Counted from the first letter of the stretch, positions 54,959-64,000 are shown. The stretch: DNA of 64,000 nucleotides from Mesorhizobium sangaii (GCF_014207355.1 NZ_JACHEF010000003.1:595763-659762), one strand, 5' to 3'. Numbers and translations: made by a program. The notes: generated from the sequence alone by a model not told the origin.

Positions 54959-57532
54959 ATGGCCAAGGAAGCGCGCGGCGATTTCTATCCGGTACCGATC
55001 GTCGACCAGAATACGCGACCGGGCGCGGTCACCCGGCTCATCATTTTCATCGTCGTTCTGACCGGGGCCGCCATCGTCTTCGGCCTTTTCCGTGAACGCC
55101 TCGGCGACCCTTTCCTGCTCGGCATGCTCGGTGTGCTGGCGATGATCGGCGTCGGCTTCCTGTTCGCCACGGCGATCGGCTTCGTGCAGGTCACGCCGCG
55201 CTCGACCGGTGACGAACTGTCGAAGGCATTCGTCGATTCGATGTCGCAGGGCCTTCTGGTCACCGACGCCAAGGGCCGCGTCGTCTACGCCAATCGGGCC
55301 TATGCCGACATGACCGGAGCGACGTCGGCGGCCGACCTGAAGACGGTCGAAGGGTTGCTCTCGGACGTCCCCGAAGCCTCGGTGACAATCTATCGGCTGG
55401 CGTCCGGCCTGCGCGACGGCCAGTCGGGCGACGGCGAGTTTCGTCTCGCGCAGTCCATTCGGCCGGGCGCCGAGCCCGGCGCCCGCTGGTACCGGGCGCG
55501 TGCCCGCGCCTTCAGCGTTCCGGGCCAGCGGCTGCCGATGCTGGCCTGGCAGCTTGCCGACATCTCGCAGGAGCGGGCCGAGCAGGAGCGTTTCTTTCTC
55601 GACCTGCAGAAGGCGATCGATCACCTCGATCACGCACCGGCCGGCTTCTTTTCGGCCGACCAGGATGGCCGCGTCACCTACATCAACGCCACGCTTGCCG
55701 AATGGCTGGGTATCGACCTCACCAGCTTCACGCCCGGCTCCGTCAGCCTGCCGGAGATCGTGGCCGGCGACGGCATGGCACTGGTCCGCTCGGTCAAAGC
55801 CGACCCCGGAACGACACGCAACGCGGTCATCGATCTCGACCTGACGACGATGACGGGCGAAGCGCTGCCGGTGCGCTTCATGCACCGCGTTTCGGCCAGC
55901 CGCGAAGGCCTCAACGGGCCGACGCGCACGATCGTGCTCAACCGCACGCAAGGCGAGGACGCCTCGGCCGACCTGCGTGCTTCGGAGGTGCGGTTCACCC
56001 GCTTCTTCAACTCGACACCGATGGCGATTGCCGGCGTCGACCACAGCGGGCGCATCCTGCGTACCAATGCGCCGTTCCTGTCGCTGTTTTCGTCCGTCGT
56101 CGACCGGGACGCCGTCGATCGTCGTGTGCGGCTCGACACGGTGATCCATGAGCGCGACCGGCCGGCCTTCGCGGCGGCTTTCGAGAAGGCGCAACAGCGG
56201 CAGGCCGACATCGAGCCGATCGATACCTTGCTGCCCGGCAACGATGACCGGCATATCCGTTTCTACGTCAACGCGGTCGCCGACGGCACCGGCGGCGAGG
56301 GTGCCGAGGAATCGGCCATCGTCTACGCCGTCGAGACGACGGAGCAGAAGGCGCTCGAAGGGCAGATGGCGCAAAGCCAGAAAATGCAGGCGGTCGGCCA
56401 GCTTGCCGGCGGCATCGCGCACGACTTCAACAATGTGCTGACCGCCATCATCATGGCGTCCGATCTTTTGTTGACCAACCACCGCCCGTCGGACCCGTCC
56501 TTCCCCGACATCATGAACATCAAGCAGAATGCCAACCGGGCGGCCTCGCTGGTGCGGCAATTGCTGGCCTTCTCGCGCAAGCAGACGCTGCGGCCGGAAG
56601 TGCTCAACCTGACCGACGTGCTCGCCGATCTCAGGATGCTGCTGGCCCGCCTTGTCGGCAACGACATCAAGCTGAAGGTCGACCATGGCCGCGACCTGTG
56701 GCCGGTCAAGGTCGATATCGGGCAGTTCGAACAGGTGGTGGTCAACCTTGCGGTCAACGCCCGCGATGCCATGCCGGCCGGCGGCGATCTCACCGTGCGC
56801 ACGCGCAATGTGACCGCAGAGGAATGCAAGGCCTTCTCCTATCGTGAGCTCACTCCGGCCGACTATGTCGTGGTCGAGGTCGAGGATACCGGCAGCGGCA
56901 TCGCGCCCGATGTGCTGAAGAAGATTTTCGAGCCATTCTTCACCACCAAGGAGGTTGGCAAGGGTACCGGGCTTGGCCTGTCGATGGTCTACGGCATCAT
57001 CAAGCAGACCGGCGGCTTCATCTTCTGCGATTCCGAGGTCGGCAAGGGCTCGACTTTCCGCATTTTCCTGCCGCGTCATATCGCCGAAGCGAAAAAAGCT
57101 GGCCAGCCCGACGATCTGCCGGCGGCACCGGCGAAGGTGGCCGATGCGGCCAAGGATCTGTCCGGCTCGGCCACGGTGCTGCTCGTCGAGGACGAGGACG
57201 CCGTGCGCATGGGTGGCATGCGGGCGCTGGTGTCGCGCGGCTATACCGTGCACGAGGCATCCTCGGGCGTCGAGGCGCTGGAAGTGTTCGAGGCGCTGGG
57301 CGGCAAGGTCGACATCGTCGTCTCGGACGTGGTGATGCCTGAAATGGATGGGCCGACGCTGCTCGGTGAATTGCGCAAGCGCCAGCCGGACATCAAATTC
57401 GTCTTCGTGTCCGGCTATGCCGAGGACGCATTCGCCAGAAACCTGCCGGCTGATGCGCATTTCGGCTTCCTGCCAAAGCCGTTTTCGCTCAAGCAACTGG
57501 CGACGATCGTCAAGGATGTGCTGGAGTCTTAG
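54959..57532 (+). CDS. cckA: cell-cycle hybrid histidine kinase CckA
   Basis: An 857-residue membrane-bound hybrid kinase. Two transmembrane helices (about residues 24-45 and 52-75) precede a PAS region (about 85-440) and the HisKA domain with H488 in LAGGIAHDFNNVLTAII. The ATPase domain follows (NLAVNARDAM, DTGSGIAPDVL, GTGLGLSMVYGI). A C-terminal receiver has its phospho-acceptor at D790 in VVSDVVMPEMDGP. In alphaproteobacteria CckA passes phosphate through ChpT to CtrA and CpdR, controlling cell-cycle progression and polarity. Domain order and the DFNN H-box match CckA. The ATG at 54959 follows a GGGGG site. A GANTC site (GATTC, 54903-54907) lies in the upstream region. Confidence 0.95.
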   Translation: MAKEARGDFYPVPIVDQNTRPGAVTRLIIFIVVLTGAAIVFGLFRERLGDPFLLGMLGVLAMIGVGFLFATAIGFVQVTPRSTGDELSKAFVDSMSQGLLVTDAKGRVVYANRAYADMTGATSAADLKTVEGLLSDVPEASVTIYRLASGLRDGQSGDGEFRLAQSIRPGAEPGARWYRARARAFSVPGQRLPMLAWQLADISQERAEQERFFLDLQKAIDHLDHAPAGFFSADQDGRVTYINATLAEWLGIDLTSFTPGSVSLPEIVAGDGMALVRSVKADPGTTRNAVIDLDLTTMTGEALPVRFMHRVSASREGLNGPTRTIVLNRTQGEDASADLRASEVRFTRFFNSTPMAIAGVDHSGRILRTNAPFLSLFSSVVDRDAVDRRVRLDTVIHERDRPAFAAAFEKAQQRQADIEPIDTLLPGNDDRHIRFYVNAVADGTGGEGAEESAIVYAVETTEQKALEGQMAQSQKMQAVGQLAGGIAHDFNNVLTAIIMASDLLLTNHRPSDPSFPDIMNIKQNANRAASLVRQLLAFSRKQTLRPEVLNLTDVLADLRMLLARLVGNDIKLKVDHGRDLWPVKVDIGQFEQVVVNLAVNARDAMPAGGDLTVRTRNVTAEECKAFSYRELTPADYVVVEVEDTGSGIAPDVLKKIFEPFFTTKEVGKGTGLGLSMVYGIIKQTGGFIFCDSEVGKGSTFRIFLPRHIAEAKKAGQPDDLPAAPAKVADAAKDLSGSATVLLVEDEDAVRMGGMRALVSRGYTVHEASSGVEALEVFEALGGKVDIVVSDVVMPEMDGPTLLGELRKRQPDIKFVFVSGYAEDAFARNLPADAHFGFLPKPFSLKQLATIVKDVLES

Positions 57533-57620
57533 CGTTTCCTGATGTTCTTTTCCTTGCAAGACGCCGTGACAACGCCATGATTGAGGGGTGAAACGGCAGG
57601 CGGGCTTGGGGGAGCAGCGG

Positions 57621-58331
57621 TTGACACCACACAACGAAGCAGACAAGGGTGCCTACGCCGACACCGTGTTGTTGCCGGGTGACCCGCAGCGCGCCGAATG
57701 GATGGCGCAAACTTTTCTGGAAGCGCCGCGCTGCATCAATCGCCGACGTGGCGCCCTCGGCTTTACCGGACTGTTTCGCGGCAGACCCATCAGCATTCAG
57801 GCGACAGGCATCGGCGTCTCGTCGTTTCTGATCTATGTGCATGAATTGCTTGACTATTATGGCGCCCGGACGTTGATCCGCACGGGCACCTGTGGCAGCC
57901 TGACTGCCAAGGCCAAGCTGCGCAGCCTTGTCATCTCGCAATCGGCACAGGCGGAAAGCGCCCAAAGCGGTCAGGTTTTCGGCCTCTACAAAGCTGTCGC
58001 CGGCCCGGATCCAGCACTTCTCGCAAGCGCGCTGACCAAGGCAGCCGAACTTGGCATCGACCATTGTGCCGGCCTGACGGTTTGCAGCGACATCTTCTAC
58101 CATCCCGAAGGACGCGTCCGCTTTGCCGACGCGCAGGCTGCCGGAGCTCTAGCAGTGGATATGGAAACCAGCGCGCTTTATCGCATCGCCGGGCATTTCG
58201 GAGCCCGGGCGCTATCGATGTGCACTGTGGTCGACAACATCGAGACGGATGAACTGACCGACTACCGAGAGCGCCAGGAGTTGTTCACCGACATGAGCCG
58301 GCTGGCGCTCGAAATCGCGGTCGACAGCTAG
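57621..58331 (+). CDS. deoD: purine-nucleoside phosphorylase, DeoD type
   Basis: Splits purine nucleosides with phosphate into base and ribose 1-phosphate, for salvage. The 236-residue protein aligns with hexameric DeoD from its first residues (TPHNEADKGAYADTVLLPGDPQRA). Key parts are GDPQRA (phosphate binding), RTGTCGSL, and VDMETSALY that contacts ribose. The best start is the TTG at 57621 with GGGGGA seven bases upstream; a GTG at 57588 would add 11 residues not found in the family. It follows cckA by 88 bp and ends four bases into the convergent RHH gene. Confidence 0.9.
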   Translation: MTPHNEADKGAYADTVLLPGDPQRAEWMAQTFLEAPRCINRRRGALGFTGLFRGRPISIQATGIGVSSFLIYVHELLDYYGARTLIRTGTCGSLTAKAKLRSLVISQSAQAESAQSGQVFGLYKAVAGPDPALLASALTKAAELGIDHCAGLTVCSDIFYHPEGRVRFADAQAAGALAVDMETSALYRIAGHFGARALSMCTVVDNIETDELTDYRERQELFTDMSRLALEIAVDS

Positions 58332-58633
58332 GCTGCTTGCCGCTTCGGCATCGCCTGCTCATCGATGCCTGGCCGATGCCCGCGCAAATAGAGCGCGCAG
58401 GTGGTGCGCAGCATGGAGGCAAAGTTTGGAATGGCGCCATTGATCTCGATGGCTTCGTCGTAAAGCTTGGAGATGAATTTCGGCGTCGTCAGGCCCTGGT
58501 TTTCGGCGATTTCATCGAGCAACGCCCAAAATGTCGCCTCAAGCTGGATGCTGGTCGAGTGGCCGTCAATGCGAATTGACCGGTTGATCTGGCGATAGCC
58601 TTCGGGGTCCTGGCCCGCAAATACCCTGCACAT
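58328..58633 (-). CDS. ribbon-helix-helix domain protein
   Basis: A 101-residue protein with a ribbon-helix-helix core (NRSIRIDGHSTSIQLEATFW as the strand and first helix, then a second helix in IAENQGLTTPKFISKLYDEA), a DNA-binding fold used by many small regulators. The ATG at 58631-58633 has a near-perfect GGGAGGT seven bases upstream; a longer open frame starts at 58849 but the ribosome-binding site decides for the short one. No toxin-like partner is adjacent, so it is probably not an antitoxin. Its target is unknown. Confidence 0.82.
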   Translation of the reverse strand: MCRVFAGQDPEGYRQINRSIRIDGHSTSIQLEATFWALLDEIAENQGLTTPKFISKLYDEAIEINGAIPNFASMLRTTCALYLRGHRPGIDEQAMPKRQAA

Positions 58634-58863
58634 CCGACAAACCTCCCATGCTTGTTGGTCTTGGGCGGGCAGGCGTACGGTCTGATACTGCTCGACCTGT
58701 CCCCATCCGCATTCTCGGGCAAAATTGCCGGAACGGCAATCGGACTTTCGTCCCTGTCCCCTAAAGCGCGTCGCCAGTTCACGGTTTTGGGCGTGGTAAC
58801 CGGCTGCCACCACCTTTTCCCCGCTCTGCCCATAATTGGCTCCACACAAGGGCGGAGACTGAT

Positions 58864-59259
58864 TTGGCCAAAGCGATTCATTCCATGATCCGGGTTCTCG
58901 ACGAGGCCCGATCCGTCGATTTCTACAGGAATGCCTTCGGGCTCGATGTTGCCGACAGGTTGGACTTCGAGACGTTCACACTCATTTACCTCAGCAACGC
59001 CGAAACCGGGTTCGAGCTCGAATTGACCGTGAACAAGGGCAGAGACGAGCCCTACGAGCTCGGCGATGGTTACGGCCACCTCGCGGTTTCGATCGCCGAC
59101 CTCGACAGCGAACATGACCGCCTCGGTGCTCTCGGCTTCAACCCGAAGAAGATCGTCGAGTTCAACCATGACGGTTCGCCGATCGCCCGCTTCTTCTTCA
59201 TCGAGGATCCGGACGGCTACAAGATCGAAGTTCTGCAACGAGGAGGCCGCTTCCAATAG
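58864..59259 (+). CDS. gloA: glyoxalase I-like VOC protein
   Basis: A 131-residue VOC-fold protein resembling lactoylglutathione lyase, which converts the methylglyoxal-glutathione adduct to S-lactoylglutathione. The four metal ligands of E. coli GloA have counterparts: His in KAIHSMIRVLD, Glu in FELELTVN, His in GYGHLAVSI and Glu in PDGYKIEVLQ. The start is probably the TTG at 58864 with GGCGGAG upstream, because the first metal ligand lies only six residues in; the next ATG (58885) would lose it. Divergent from the RHH gene. Confidence 0.85.
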   Translation: MAKAIHSMIRVLDEARSVDFYRNAFGLDVADRLDFETFTLIYLSNAETGFELELTVNKGRDEPYELGDGYGHLAVSIADLDSEHDRLGALGFNPKKIVEFNHDGSPIARFFFIEDPDGYKIEVLQRGGRFQ

Positions 59260-59310
59260 GAGACATGCGGCCGCACCGGCGGGGGTGCTGCGCCAGTAAC
59301 GGCGCTCTCA

Positions 59311-59400
59311 AGCGTTTCGCCCAAAAGTGCGCAGCGATTTTGGGACAACGAGATGCACAAACAAGGTCTTGAAGCACATCAATTGTGACGCGCTTCAAGG
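59311..59400. repeat. rhizobial double-hairpin intergenic element, copy 2 (inverted)
   Basis: Read on the minus strand this follows the same order of features as 12207-12310: a CTTGAAGCGCGTCAC/CTTCAAG part, a TTGTTTGTGCAT linker and a CGTTGTCCCAAAA ... TTTTGGGCGA hairpin. It is diverged, mainly in the first hairpin. It fills most of the gap between gloA and the Tat-exported small subunit gene. Confidence 0.6.
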
Positions 59401-59429
59401 GGCGCAAATAGCAAGCAGGGAGGAATATT

Positions 59430-59960
59430 ATGGTCACGATCTATGACGGGAAGCCTGGACTTTCACGTCGTGAGCTTCTCAAACGCGGGGGCATCGGTGC
59501 GTTGCTCGTCATTTCCGGCAGCGCGGTCATCAGCCCCGAACATGCCTGGGGGCTCGAGACATCGGCGCTCAAGCCCGAAACCATGGCGACGCTGATCCAG
59601 ATGGCGCGCGACATCTATCCGCACGATCAGGTTCCCGACAAATACTACGCCATCGCCGTGAAAGGCCATGACGAGCAGGCCGGCAAGGACTCCGCCTACA
59701 AGACGATGATCGAAGATGGCATCGCCGAACTCGACAAGAAGTCGGGGGATGGAGGCTACCGGGGCCTTGGCTGGGAGGAGCAGCGCGTCGCGGTGCTGAA
59801 GCAGATCGAGGCGACGCCGTTCTTCCAGGCGATCCGTGGCGGCCTCGTCGTCAGCCTCTACAACCAGAAAGAGGTCTGGCCGATCTTCGGCTACGAGGGC
59901 GAGTCCTTTTCCAAGGGCGGCTACATCGCGCGCGGTTTCAACGACATCGAGTGGCTTTGA
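59430..59960 (+). CDS. gluconate 2-dehydrogenase subunit 3-like protein with Tat signal
   Basis: A 176-residue protein with a twin-arginine signal (SRRELLKRGGIGALLVISGS, residues 12-31). The mature part has the subunit 3 pattern: LIQMARDIYPHDQVPDKYYA, then FFQAIRGGLVVSLYNQKEVWP. This small subunit binds a GMC flavoprotein and carries it through the Tat pathway folded. The GMC gene follows 47 bp downstream. A GGGAGGA site precedes the ATG at 59430. No cytochrome c third subunit is present in the window. Confidence 0.88.
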   Translation: MVTIYDGKPGLSRRELLKRGGIGALLVISGSAVISPEHAWGLETSALKPETMATLIQMARDIYPHDQVPDKYYAIAVKGHDEQAGKDSAYKTMIEDGIAELDKKSGDGGYRGLGWEEQRVAVLKQIEATPFFQAIRGGLVVSLYNQKEVWPIFGYEGESFSKGGYIARGFNDIEWL

Positions 59961-60007
59961 GTCCCGTCGTTCTTGAACCCGCAAACAGAAAATCATGGGA
60001 GGAAACC

Positions 60008-61579
60008 ATGGCAACAGCTTTTGACCTGAACAACGACGGCGTGGTCGTCATTATCGGCTCGGGCGCCGGCGGCGGTACGCTCGGCAACGAACTTGCCCAG
60101 AAGGGTGTCGACGTCGTCATCCTGGAGGCGGGTGCGCGCCACGAATATGAGGATTTTATCAACGACGAGTGGGATTCCTTCACCCAACTCGCCTGGAAGG
60201 ACAAGCGCACCACCTCCGGCGACTGGCGCGTGGCCAAGGATTTTCCGAACCTGCCGGCCTGGATCGTCAAGTCGGTCGGCGGTTCGACGACTCATTGGGC
60301 CGGAGCGTCGCTGCGTTTCCAGGAGCACGAGTTCAAGGCGCTGTCGACCTACGGCAAAGTGGAAAGTGCCACCCTGCTCGACTGGCCGATCACGCTGGCA
60401 GAGATGGAGCCTTACTATGCCAAGGCCGAAGCCAAGATGGGCGTCACCGGGACCAATGACTGGCCGAGATTGCCGGGCAACAACAATTTCAAGGTGTTGA
60501 AGGCGGGCGCCGACAAGCTCGGCTACAAGGAATGCCACACCGGCAACATGGCGATCAACTCGGTCGAGCGCGACGACCGCTTGTCCTGCCAGCAGACCGG
60601 CTTCTGCTTCCAGGGCTGCAAATGGGGCGCCAAATGGTCGACGCTCTACACCGAGATCCCCAAGGGCGAGGCGACAGGCCATCTCGAGGTCAGGCCGAAC
60701 GCAATGGCGATCAAGATCAACCATGACGCCTCGGGAAAGGTGACCGGTGTGGTTTATGCCGACAAGGACGGCAAGCTGCAGGAGCAGAAAGCCCGTATCG
60801 TCGCCGTCGCCGGCAACTCGATCGAAAGCCCGCGGCTGCTGCTCAATTCGTCGTCGGGCAAATTCCCCGACGGCCTCGCCAACTCATCCGGCCAGGTGGG
60901 CAAGAACTACATGCGCCACACCACGGGCTCGGTCTATGCCATCTTCGACAAACCGGTGCACATGTATCGCGGCACCACCATGGCCGGCATCATCCGCGAC
61001 GAGGCGCGCCATGATCCGTCACGCGGCTTCGTCGGCGGCTATGAGTTCGAGACGCTGTCGCTCGGCTTGCCGTTCATGGCGGCCTTCCTCGATCCAGGGG
61101 CCTGGGGCCGCTCGTTCACCACGGCGCTCGACCACTACGACCACATGGCCGGGCTGTGGATCGTCGGCGAGGACATGCCACGCGCGGAGAACCGCGTCAC
61201 ACTGCATGCCGACATGAAGGACGAGCACGGCATGCCGATCGCCGAAGTGCATTTCGACGATCACCCGAACGACACTGCGATGCGCAACCATGCCTACAAG
61301 CAGGCCTCTGCGCTTTACGCCGCGGTCGGCGCCACGCGCACCTTCCCGACGCCGCCCTATCCGTCGACCCACAATCTCGGCACCAACCGGATGAGCGAGA
61401 AGGCGGCCGACGGCGTCGTCAACAAGCATGGCCAGTCGCACGACATCAAGAACCTGTTCGTGTCGGACGGCAGCCAGTTCACGACGGGTGCCGCTGAAAA
61501 CCCGACCCTGACGATTGTGTCGCTGGCGATCCGCCAGGCCGATTACATCGCCGCGCAGATGTCGGCCAAGACGATCTGA
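60008..61579 (+). CDS. GMC-family flavoprotein, gluconate 2-dehydrogenase large-subunit type
   Basis: A 523-residue FAD-dependent oxidoreductase. FAD motif GSGAGGGTLGNELAQKG at about residue 16 with the ribose-binding VVILEAGARHE; the loop VGGSTTHWAGASLRF near residue 85; the active-site C-terminal region DGSQFTTGAAENPTLTIVSLA. It has no signal peptide, consistent with export bound to the Tat-bearing small subunit upstream. Substrate (sugar or sugar acid) is inferred from the family. The ATG at 60008 has GGGAGGA eight bases upstream and decides the start; a longer frame begins at 59951. Ends at a clear terminator (61642-61674). Confidence 0.9.
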   Translation: MATAFDLNNDGVVVIIGSGAGGGTLGNELAQKGVDVVILEAGARHEYEDFINDEWDSFTQLAWKDKRTTSGDWRVAKDFPNLPAWIVKSVGGSTTHWAGASLRFQEHEFKALSTYGKVESATLLDWPITLAEMEPYYAKAEAKMGVTGTNDWPRLPGNNNFKVLKAGADKLGYKECHTGNMAINSVERDDRLSCQQTGFCFQGCKWGAKWSTLYTEIPKGEATGHLEVRPNAMAIKINHDASGKVTGVVYADKDGKLQEQKARIVAVAGNSIESPRLLLNSSSGKFPDGLANSSGQVGKNYMRHTTGSVYAIFDKPVHMYRGTTMAGIIRDEARHDPSRGFVGGYEFETLSLGLPFMAAFLDPGAWGRSFTTALDHYDHMAGLWIVGEDMPRAENRVTLHADMKDEHGMPIAEVHFDDHPNDTAMRNHAYKQASALYAAVGATRTFPTPPYPSTHNLGTNRMSEKAADGVVNKHGQSHDIKNLFVSDGSQFTTGAAENPTLTIVSLAIRQADYIAAQMSAKTI

Positions 61580-61641
61580 GCCGGCAAGACATCGCCCCGT
61601 AGCCGGGGCGATGCGAAATCCTGACGTCCTCCCGGACCGCC

Positions 61642-61674
61642 AAGCGGAACGCGTAACGCGCGTTCCGCTTTTTT
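61642..61674 (+). terminator. Rho-independent terminator after the GMC gene
   Basis: Perfect 12-base arms AAGCGGAACGCG / CGCGTTCCGCTT and a T-run (61669-61674). It lies in the 103-bp gap between the convergent GMC and PhoX genes, nine bases from the PhoX stop. Confidence 0.9.
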
Positions 61675-61682
61675 CGATCGAG

Positions 61683-63598
61683 CTAGGCGCCGACCGGCTG
61701 CCCGTCCTTGCGGCGGATGGCGACCACGGACGGGCGGGGCAACTGGCCGTCCTTGAAGTCGGGCCACAGTGTCTGCACCTTGTCGAGCGTCTCGGCGTCC
61801 TCGGCCGGGTGCTGGACCGACAGGAACAAGGTCGTGCCGTCGGGGGTGAAGCAGGGGCCGGTCGCTTCGGCGCCATGCGGGCACGTGAACAGCAGCTTCG
61901 GCAGACCACGCGCCGGGCCTTCGGTGTCGACGCCATAGACGCCGTCCGGCAGGTCGAAGTCATTGGCGCCGTCGGTCGCCACCCACAGCCGGCCGGCCGG
62001 ATCGAAGGTGATGTTGTCGGGGCAGACGAACCAGCCATTGTCCGATGTGTCCGGATGGAAGGTTGCGCCGACCGCGGCGTCCTTCGGATTGCCGCACAGC
62101 ACGAACAGATCCCAGGCATATTTGTCGGCGGTATGGTCGGCGTCGGCGCCGCGGCCGCCTGGCGGGATCAGTTCAACGATGTGGCCCCAGAGGTTTTCCG
62201 GACGCGTGTTGGCCGGATTGATCTTCGACTGGTCGCGCTTCTTGTTCTTGGTCATCACCGCATAGACGCGGCCGGTCACCGGATTGGTCTCGATGTCCTC
62301 GGGACGGTCCATCGGCGTTGCACCCAGCGCATCCGCCGCGAGACGCGTTTTCAACAGTACTTCGGCCTGATCGGCAAAGCCGTTTTCAGCCGTAAGCTTG
62401 CCCTGGCCGTGAACCAGCGGCAACCATGTCATGGAGCCGTCGGCGTCGTAGCGCGCGACCGAAAGCACGCCATCGTCCAGCAGGTCGTTGCCGGAGGCCG
62501 GCTTGGCCGGATCGTAGGCCTTGCTCGAGACGCGAAGCGGTACATGTATTCGAAATAATCGTCGTCGCCCATGTAGACGACGACGCGGCCGTCCTTGTTG
62601 AGGACGACCGTCGACGCCTCATGCGACATGCGGCCAAGCGCGGTGCGCTTGACCGGCTTGGACCGGGGATCATAGGGATCGATCTCGACCACCCAGTCGA
62701 AACGGTTGGCCTCGTTCGGCTCCTTGTCGATGTTGAAGCGGTCGTGGAAGCGGCCGCGGCCGTAGATGTCGGAACCGTCGAAGCCATAACGATCGAGGAT
62801 GTCTGCGGTCGGCGCCTTCTTCGGATCGCCGCCGAACAGGTCGGAAACACCCTCCTCGCAGGTCAGCACGGTACCCCACGGGGTGAAACCGCCGCTGCAA
62901 TTGTAGCTGGTGCCGAACACTTTCGTGCCGGTGGCATCGGCCGAGGTCTGCATCAAGGCGTGGCCGGCAACCGGGCCGGAGACGGTCATTTCGGTGTTGA
63001 CGGTGATGCGGCGGTTGAGCGGGCTGTCCTCGACCAACGACCACTTGCCGTCCTTCAACAGCACTTCGACGATCGAGTGGCCCATGGCGGCCATGCCGAG
63101 ATCGACCTGTTCCTTGCTCATCGTCTTGCCGGCGTCATCCTCGGTCATGCCGGGAAACATGACGTTTGGCGAGATGTATTCGTTGTTGACGCAGAGCAGG
63201 CCGTGGTCGGAATTGACCGTGCCTTTCGGCAGCGGCAAGAAGGCGATGTAGTCGCAGTTATAACCAAAGCGCTTCTCCTGCTCGGCGGCGGCGACCTTGT
63301 TGCCGTCGAAATCCGGCAGACCCGCGACGAGCGGGTCGCCCCAGCGTGCCACGATCGTGGTCTCATAGCCCTCGGCGGCGGCGTGGGTCTTGTCGTAGAC
63401 GCGCTTCAACTCGGGAAAGCCAAGTGTGGAAAGCGCCGCCGCGGCATGTGTTTCGCCGGCAAACAACGAACCGACGAAGCTGCCGCCGGCAATCAAGGCA
63501 CCCGATGCGAGGCTGCCCTTCAGGAGACTACGGCGCGAGACGCGCTCGGCTATGACGTCGCGAATGACAGGGGAGGATGAAGACGGGGAGTTGGCCAT
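61683..63598 (-). pseudogene. phoX: PhoX family phosphatase, broken by a 2-bp frameshift
   Basis: Two overlapping reading frames together give one PhoX-type protein (about 637 aa). The 5' part (62429-63598, 389 aa) has a Tat signal (SRRSLLKGSLASGALIAGGS), VNNEYISPNVMFPG and TCEEGVSDLFGG with the metal-site Glu residues. It runs correctly up to GDDDYFEYMYRF and then turns into arginine/proline-rich nonsense. The 3' part (61683-62468) resumes with LSVARYDADGSMTWLPLV and continues to the natural end (RRKDGQPVGA). On the minus strand the junction near 62527-62535 carries an extra CG relative to the expected reading. PhoX is a Tat-exported, calcium/iron-dependent phosphatase. The lesion could be real or a sequencing error. 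Confidence 0.8.
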
Positions 63599-63719
63599 TG
63601 TGTCTGCCTCTCAAGGTGGATGGTGACGGCGCACCGCTGCCTATCCAGTTTCGGCAACATCCAGATGACATGAGAGACAGGCAGGCCCGCCGAGGCGGCT
63701 GCCATTGCCAGGGAATAGC

Positions 63720-64000
63720 TTATTGATCGGTTCCTTTGGTGCACGTCGAGGCGGTGAAGGCGCCGTCGGGCTGCTTCATGATGATGTCGAAGGAGGGCGC
63801 ACTCTGGCCGTCCAGCGTTGCCTGGGTCAGCGACAGCGAGTTGCCGCCAGTGGTATAGCCACCCAGTGGTCCAAGCCACGAGATCACGCCGTTTGCATCC
63901 ATCTGGTAATTGTAGCCCTGCTGGGCGGTCCCGAAGGTGACCGGGCCGCTGTAGACGTTGCCCTTGATGGTGATATCGCCGAGGTCGAGGAACATGCCAA
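63720..64000 (-). CDS. hypothetical protein, N-terminus beyond the window
   Basis: The last 93 or so residues of a protein read from the right edge; the frame is open to the edge, so the ATG at 63993-63995 need not be the start. The visible part is beta-rich with glycine turns (TIKGNVYSGPVTFGTAQQGYN, GPLGGYTTGGNSLSLT) and a C-terminal Cys. It looks like a small secreted domain. I do not recognise the family. It lies 121 bp upstream of phoX on the same strand. Confidence 0.55.
   Translation of the reverse strand, partial: GMFLDLGDITIKGNVYSGPVTFGTAQQGYNYQMDANGVISWLGPLGGYTTGGNSLSLTQATLDGQSAPSFDIIMKQPDGAFTASTCTKGTDQ

Noticed and set aside
58328..58633. Ribbon-helix-helix gene as antitoxin of a toxin-antitoxin pair
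   Set aside because: No small toxin-like frame adjoins it; neighbours are deoD and gloA.
58755..58790. Third copy of the double-hairpin repeat (CTAAAGCGCGTCG)
   Set aside because: Only about 13 bases resemble the start of the element and no second hairpin follows.

Overview
The window is a 64 kb stretch of GC-rich chromosome from an alphaproteobacterium, most likely a Rhizobiales species close to Mesorhizobium. The evidence is the gene set (CckA, a giant polar-growth coiled-coil protein of the GPR/RgsE type, class II DAHP synthase, a DksA that has lost its zinc cysteines, an SdhE-Mfd-RecG neighbourhood, a DUF2865 protein) and two families of rhizobial-style intergenic palindromic elements. 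It is a housekeeping region. I see no rRNA, tRNA, prophage, insertion sequence, CRISPR array or conjugative element.

Layout. 1-8 kb: the end of a DUF502 protein, then DNA repair and central metabolism: recG (minus), sdhE and mfd (plus), and aroG for aromatic amino acid synthesis. 8-15 kb: a GGDEF protein, a GFA-family enzyme, dgkA, a hemerythrin-like protein, a DedA/DUF1003 pair, a Tag-like DNA glycosylase, nadE and a small acetyltransferase. 15-19 kb: an ABC exporter behind a structured leader (hairpin that hides a ribosome-binding site, 13-codon reading frame, alternative hairpins), followed by an unrecognised GNAT-like protein. 19-25 kb: a short-form gltX, DUF2865 and DUF1287 secreted proteins, and the malic enzyme-phosphotransacetylase fusion. 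25-29 kb: an SDR-fold protein without the usual catalytic Tyr/Lys, an LpxH-like phosphoesterase, an MFS permease and a dipeptide epimerase. 29-33 kb: a complete Mla/MCE lipid-transport operon (STAS-MlaE fusion, MlaF, MlaD, lipoprotein) ending at a strong terminator.

33-40 kb is dominated by one 2160-residue coiled-coil gene, transcribed divergently from a lone Hpt phosphotransfer protein. 40-46 kb: a [2Fe-2S] ferredoxin with its reductase, a DHA2 drug exporter, a DUF922 secreted protease-like protein and the folate operon folP-folB-folK. 46-54 kb: a DUF924 protein, a Kef-type antiporter, two small secreted proteins, the ycjX-ycjF pair, a SixA-like phosphatase and dksA. 54-64 kb: a FliO-like membrane protein, cckA, deoD, a ribbon-helix-helix protein, gloA, a Tat-exported gluconate-dehydrogenase-like pair (small subunit plus GMC flavoprotein), a frameshifted PhoX phosphatase and a truncated secreted protein at the edge.

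The most interesting threads are (i) growth and cell-cycle control: the giant apical protein, the divergent Hpt protein and CckA lie within 25 kb; (ii) the leader RNA at 15.4-15.7 kb; (iii) the palindrome upstream of nadE; and (iv) small genetic lesions (PhoX frameshift, 35-bp tandem duplication at the hpt stop codon, shortened DUF1287 C-terminus).
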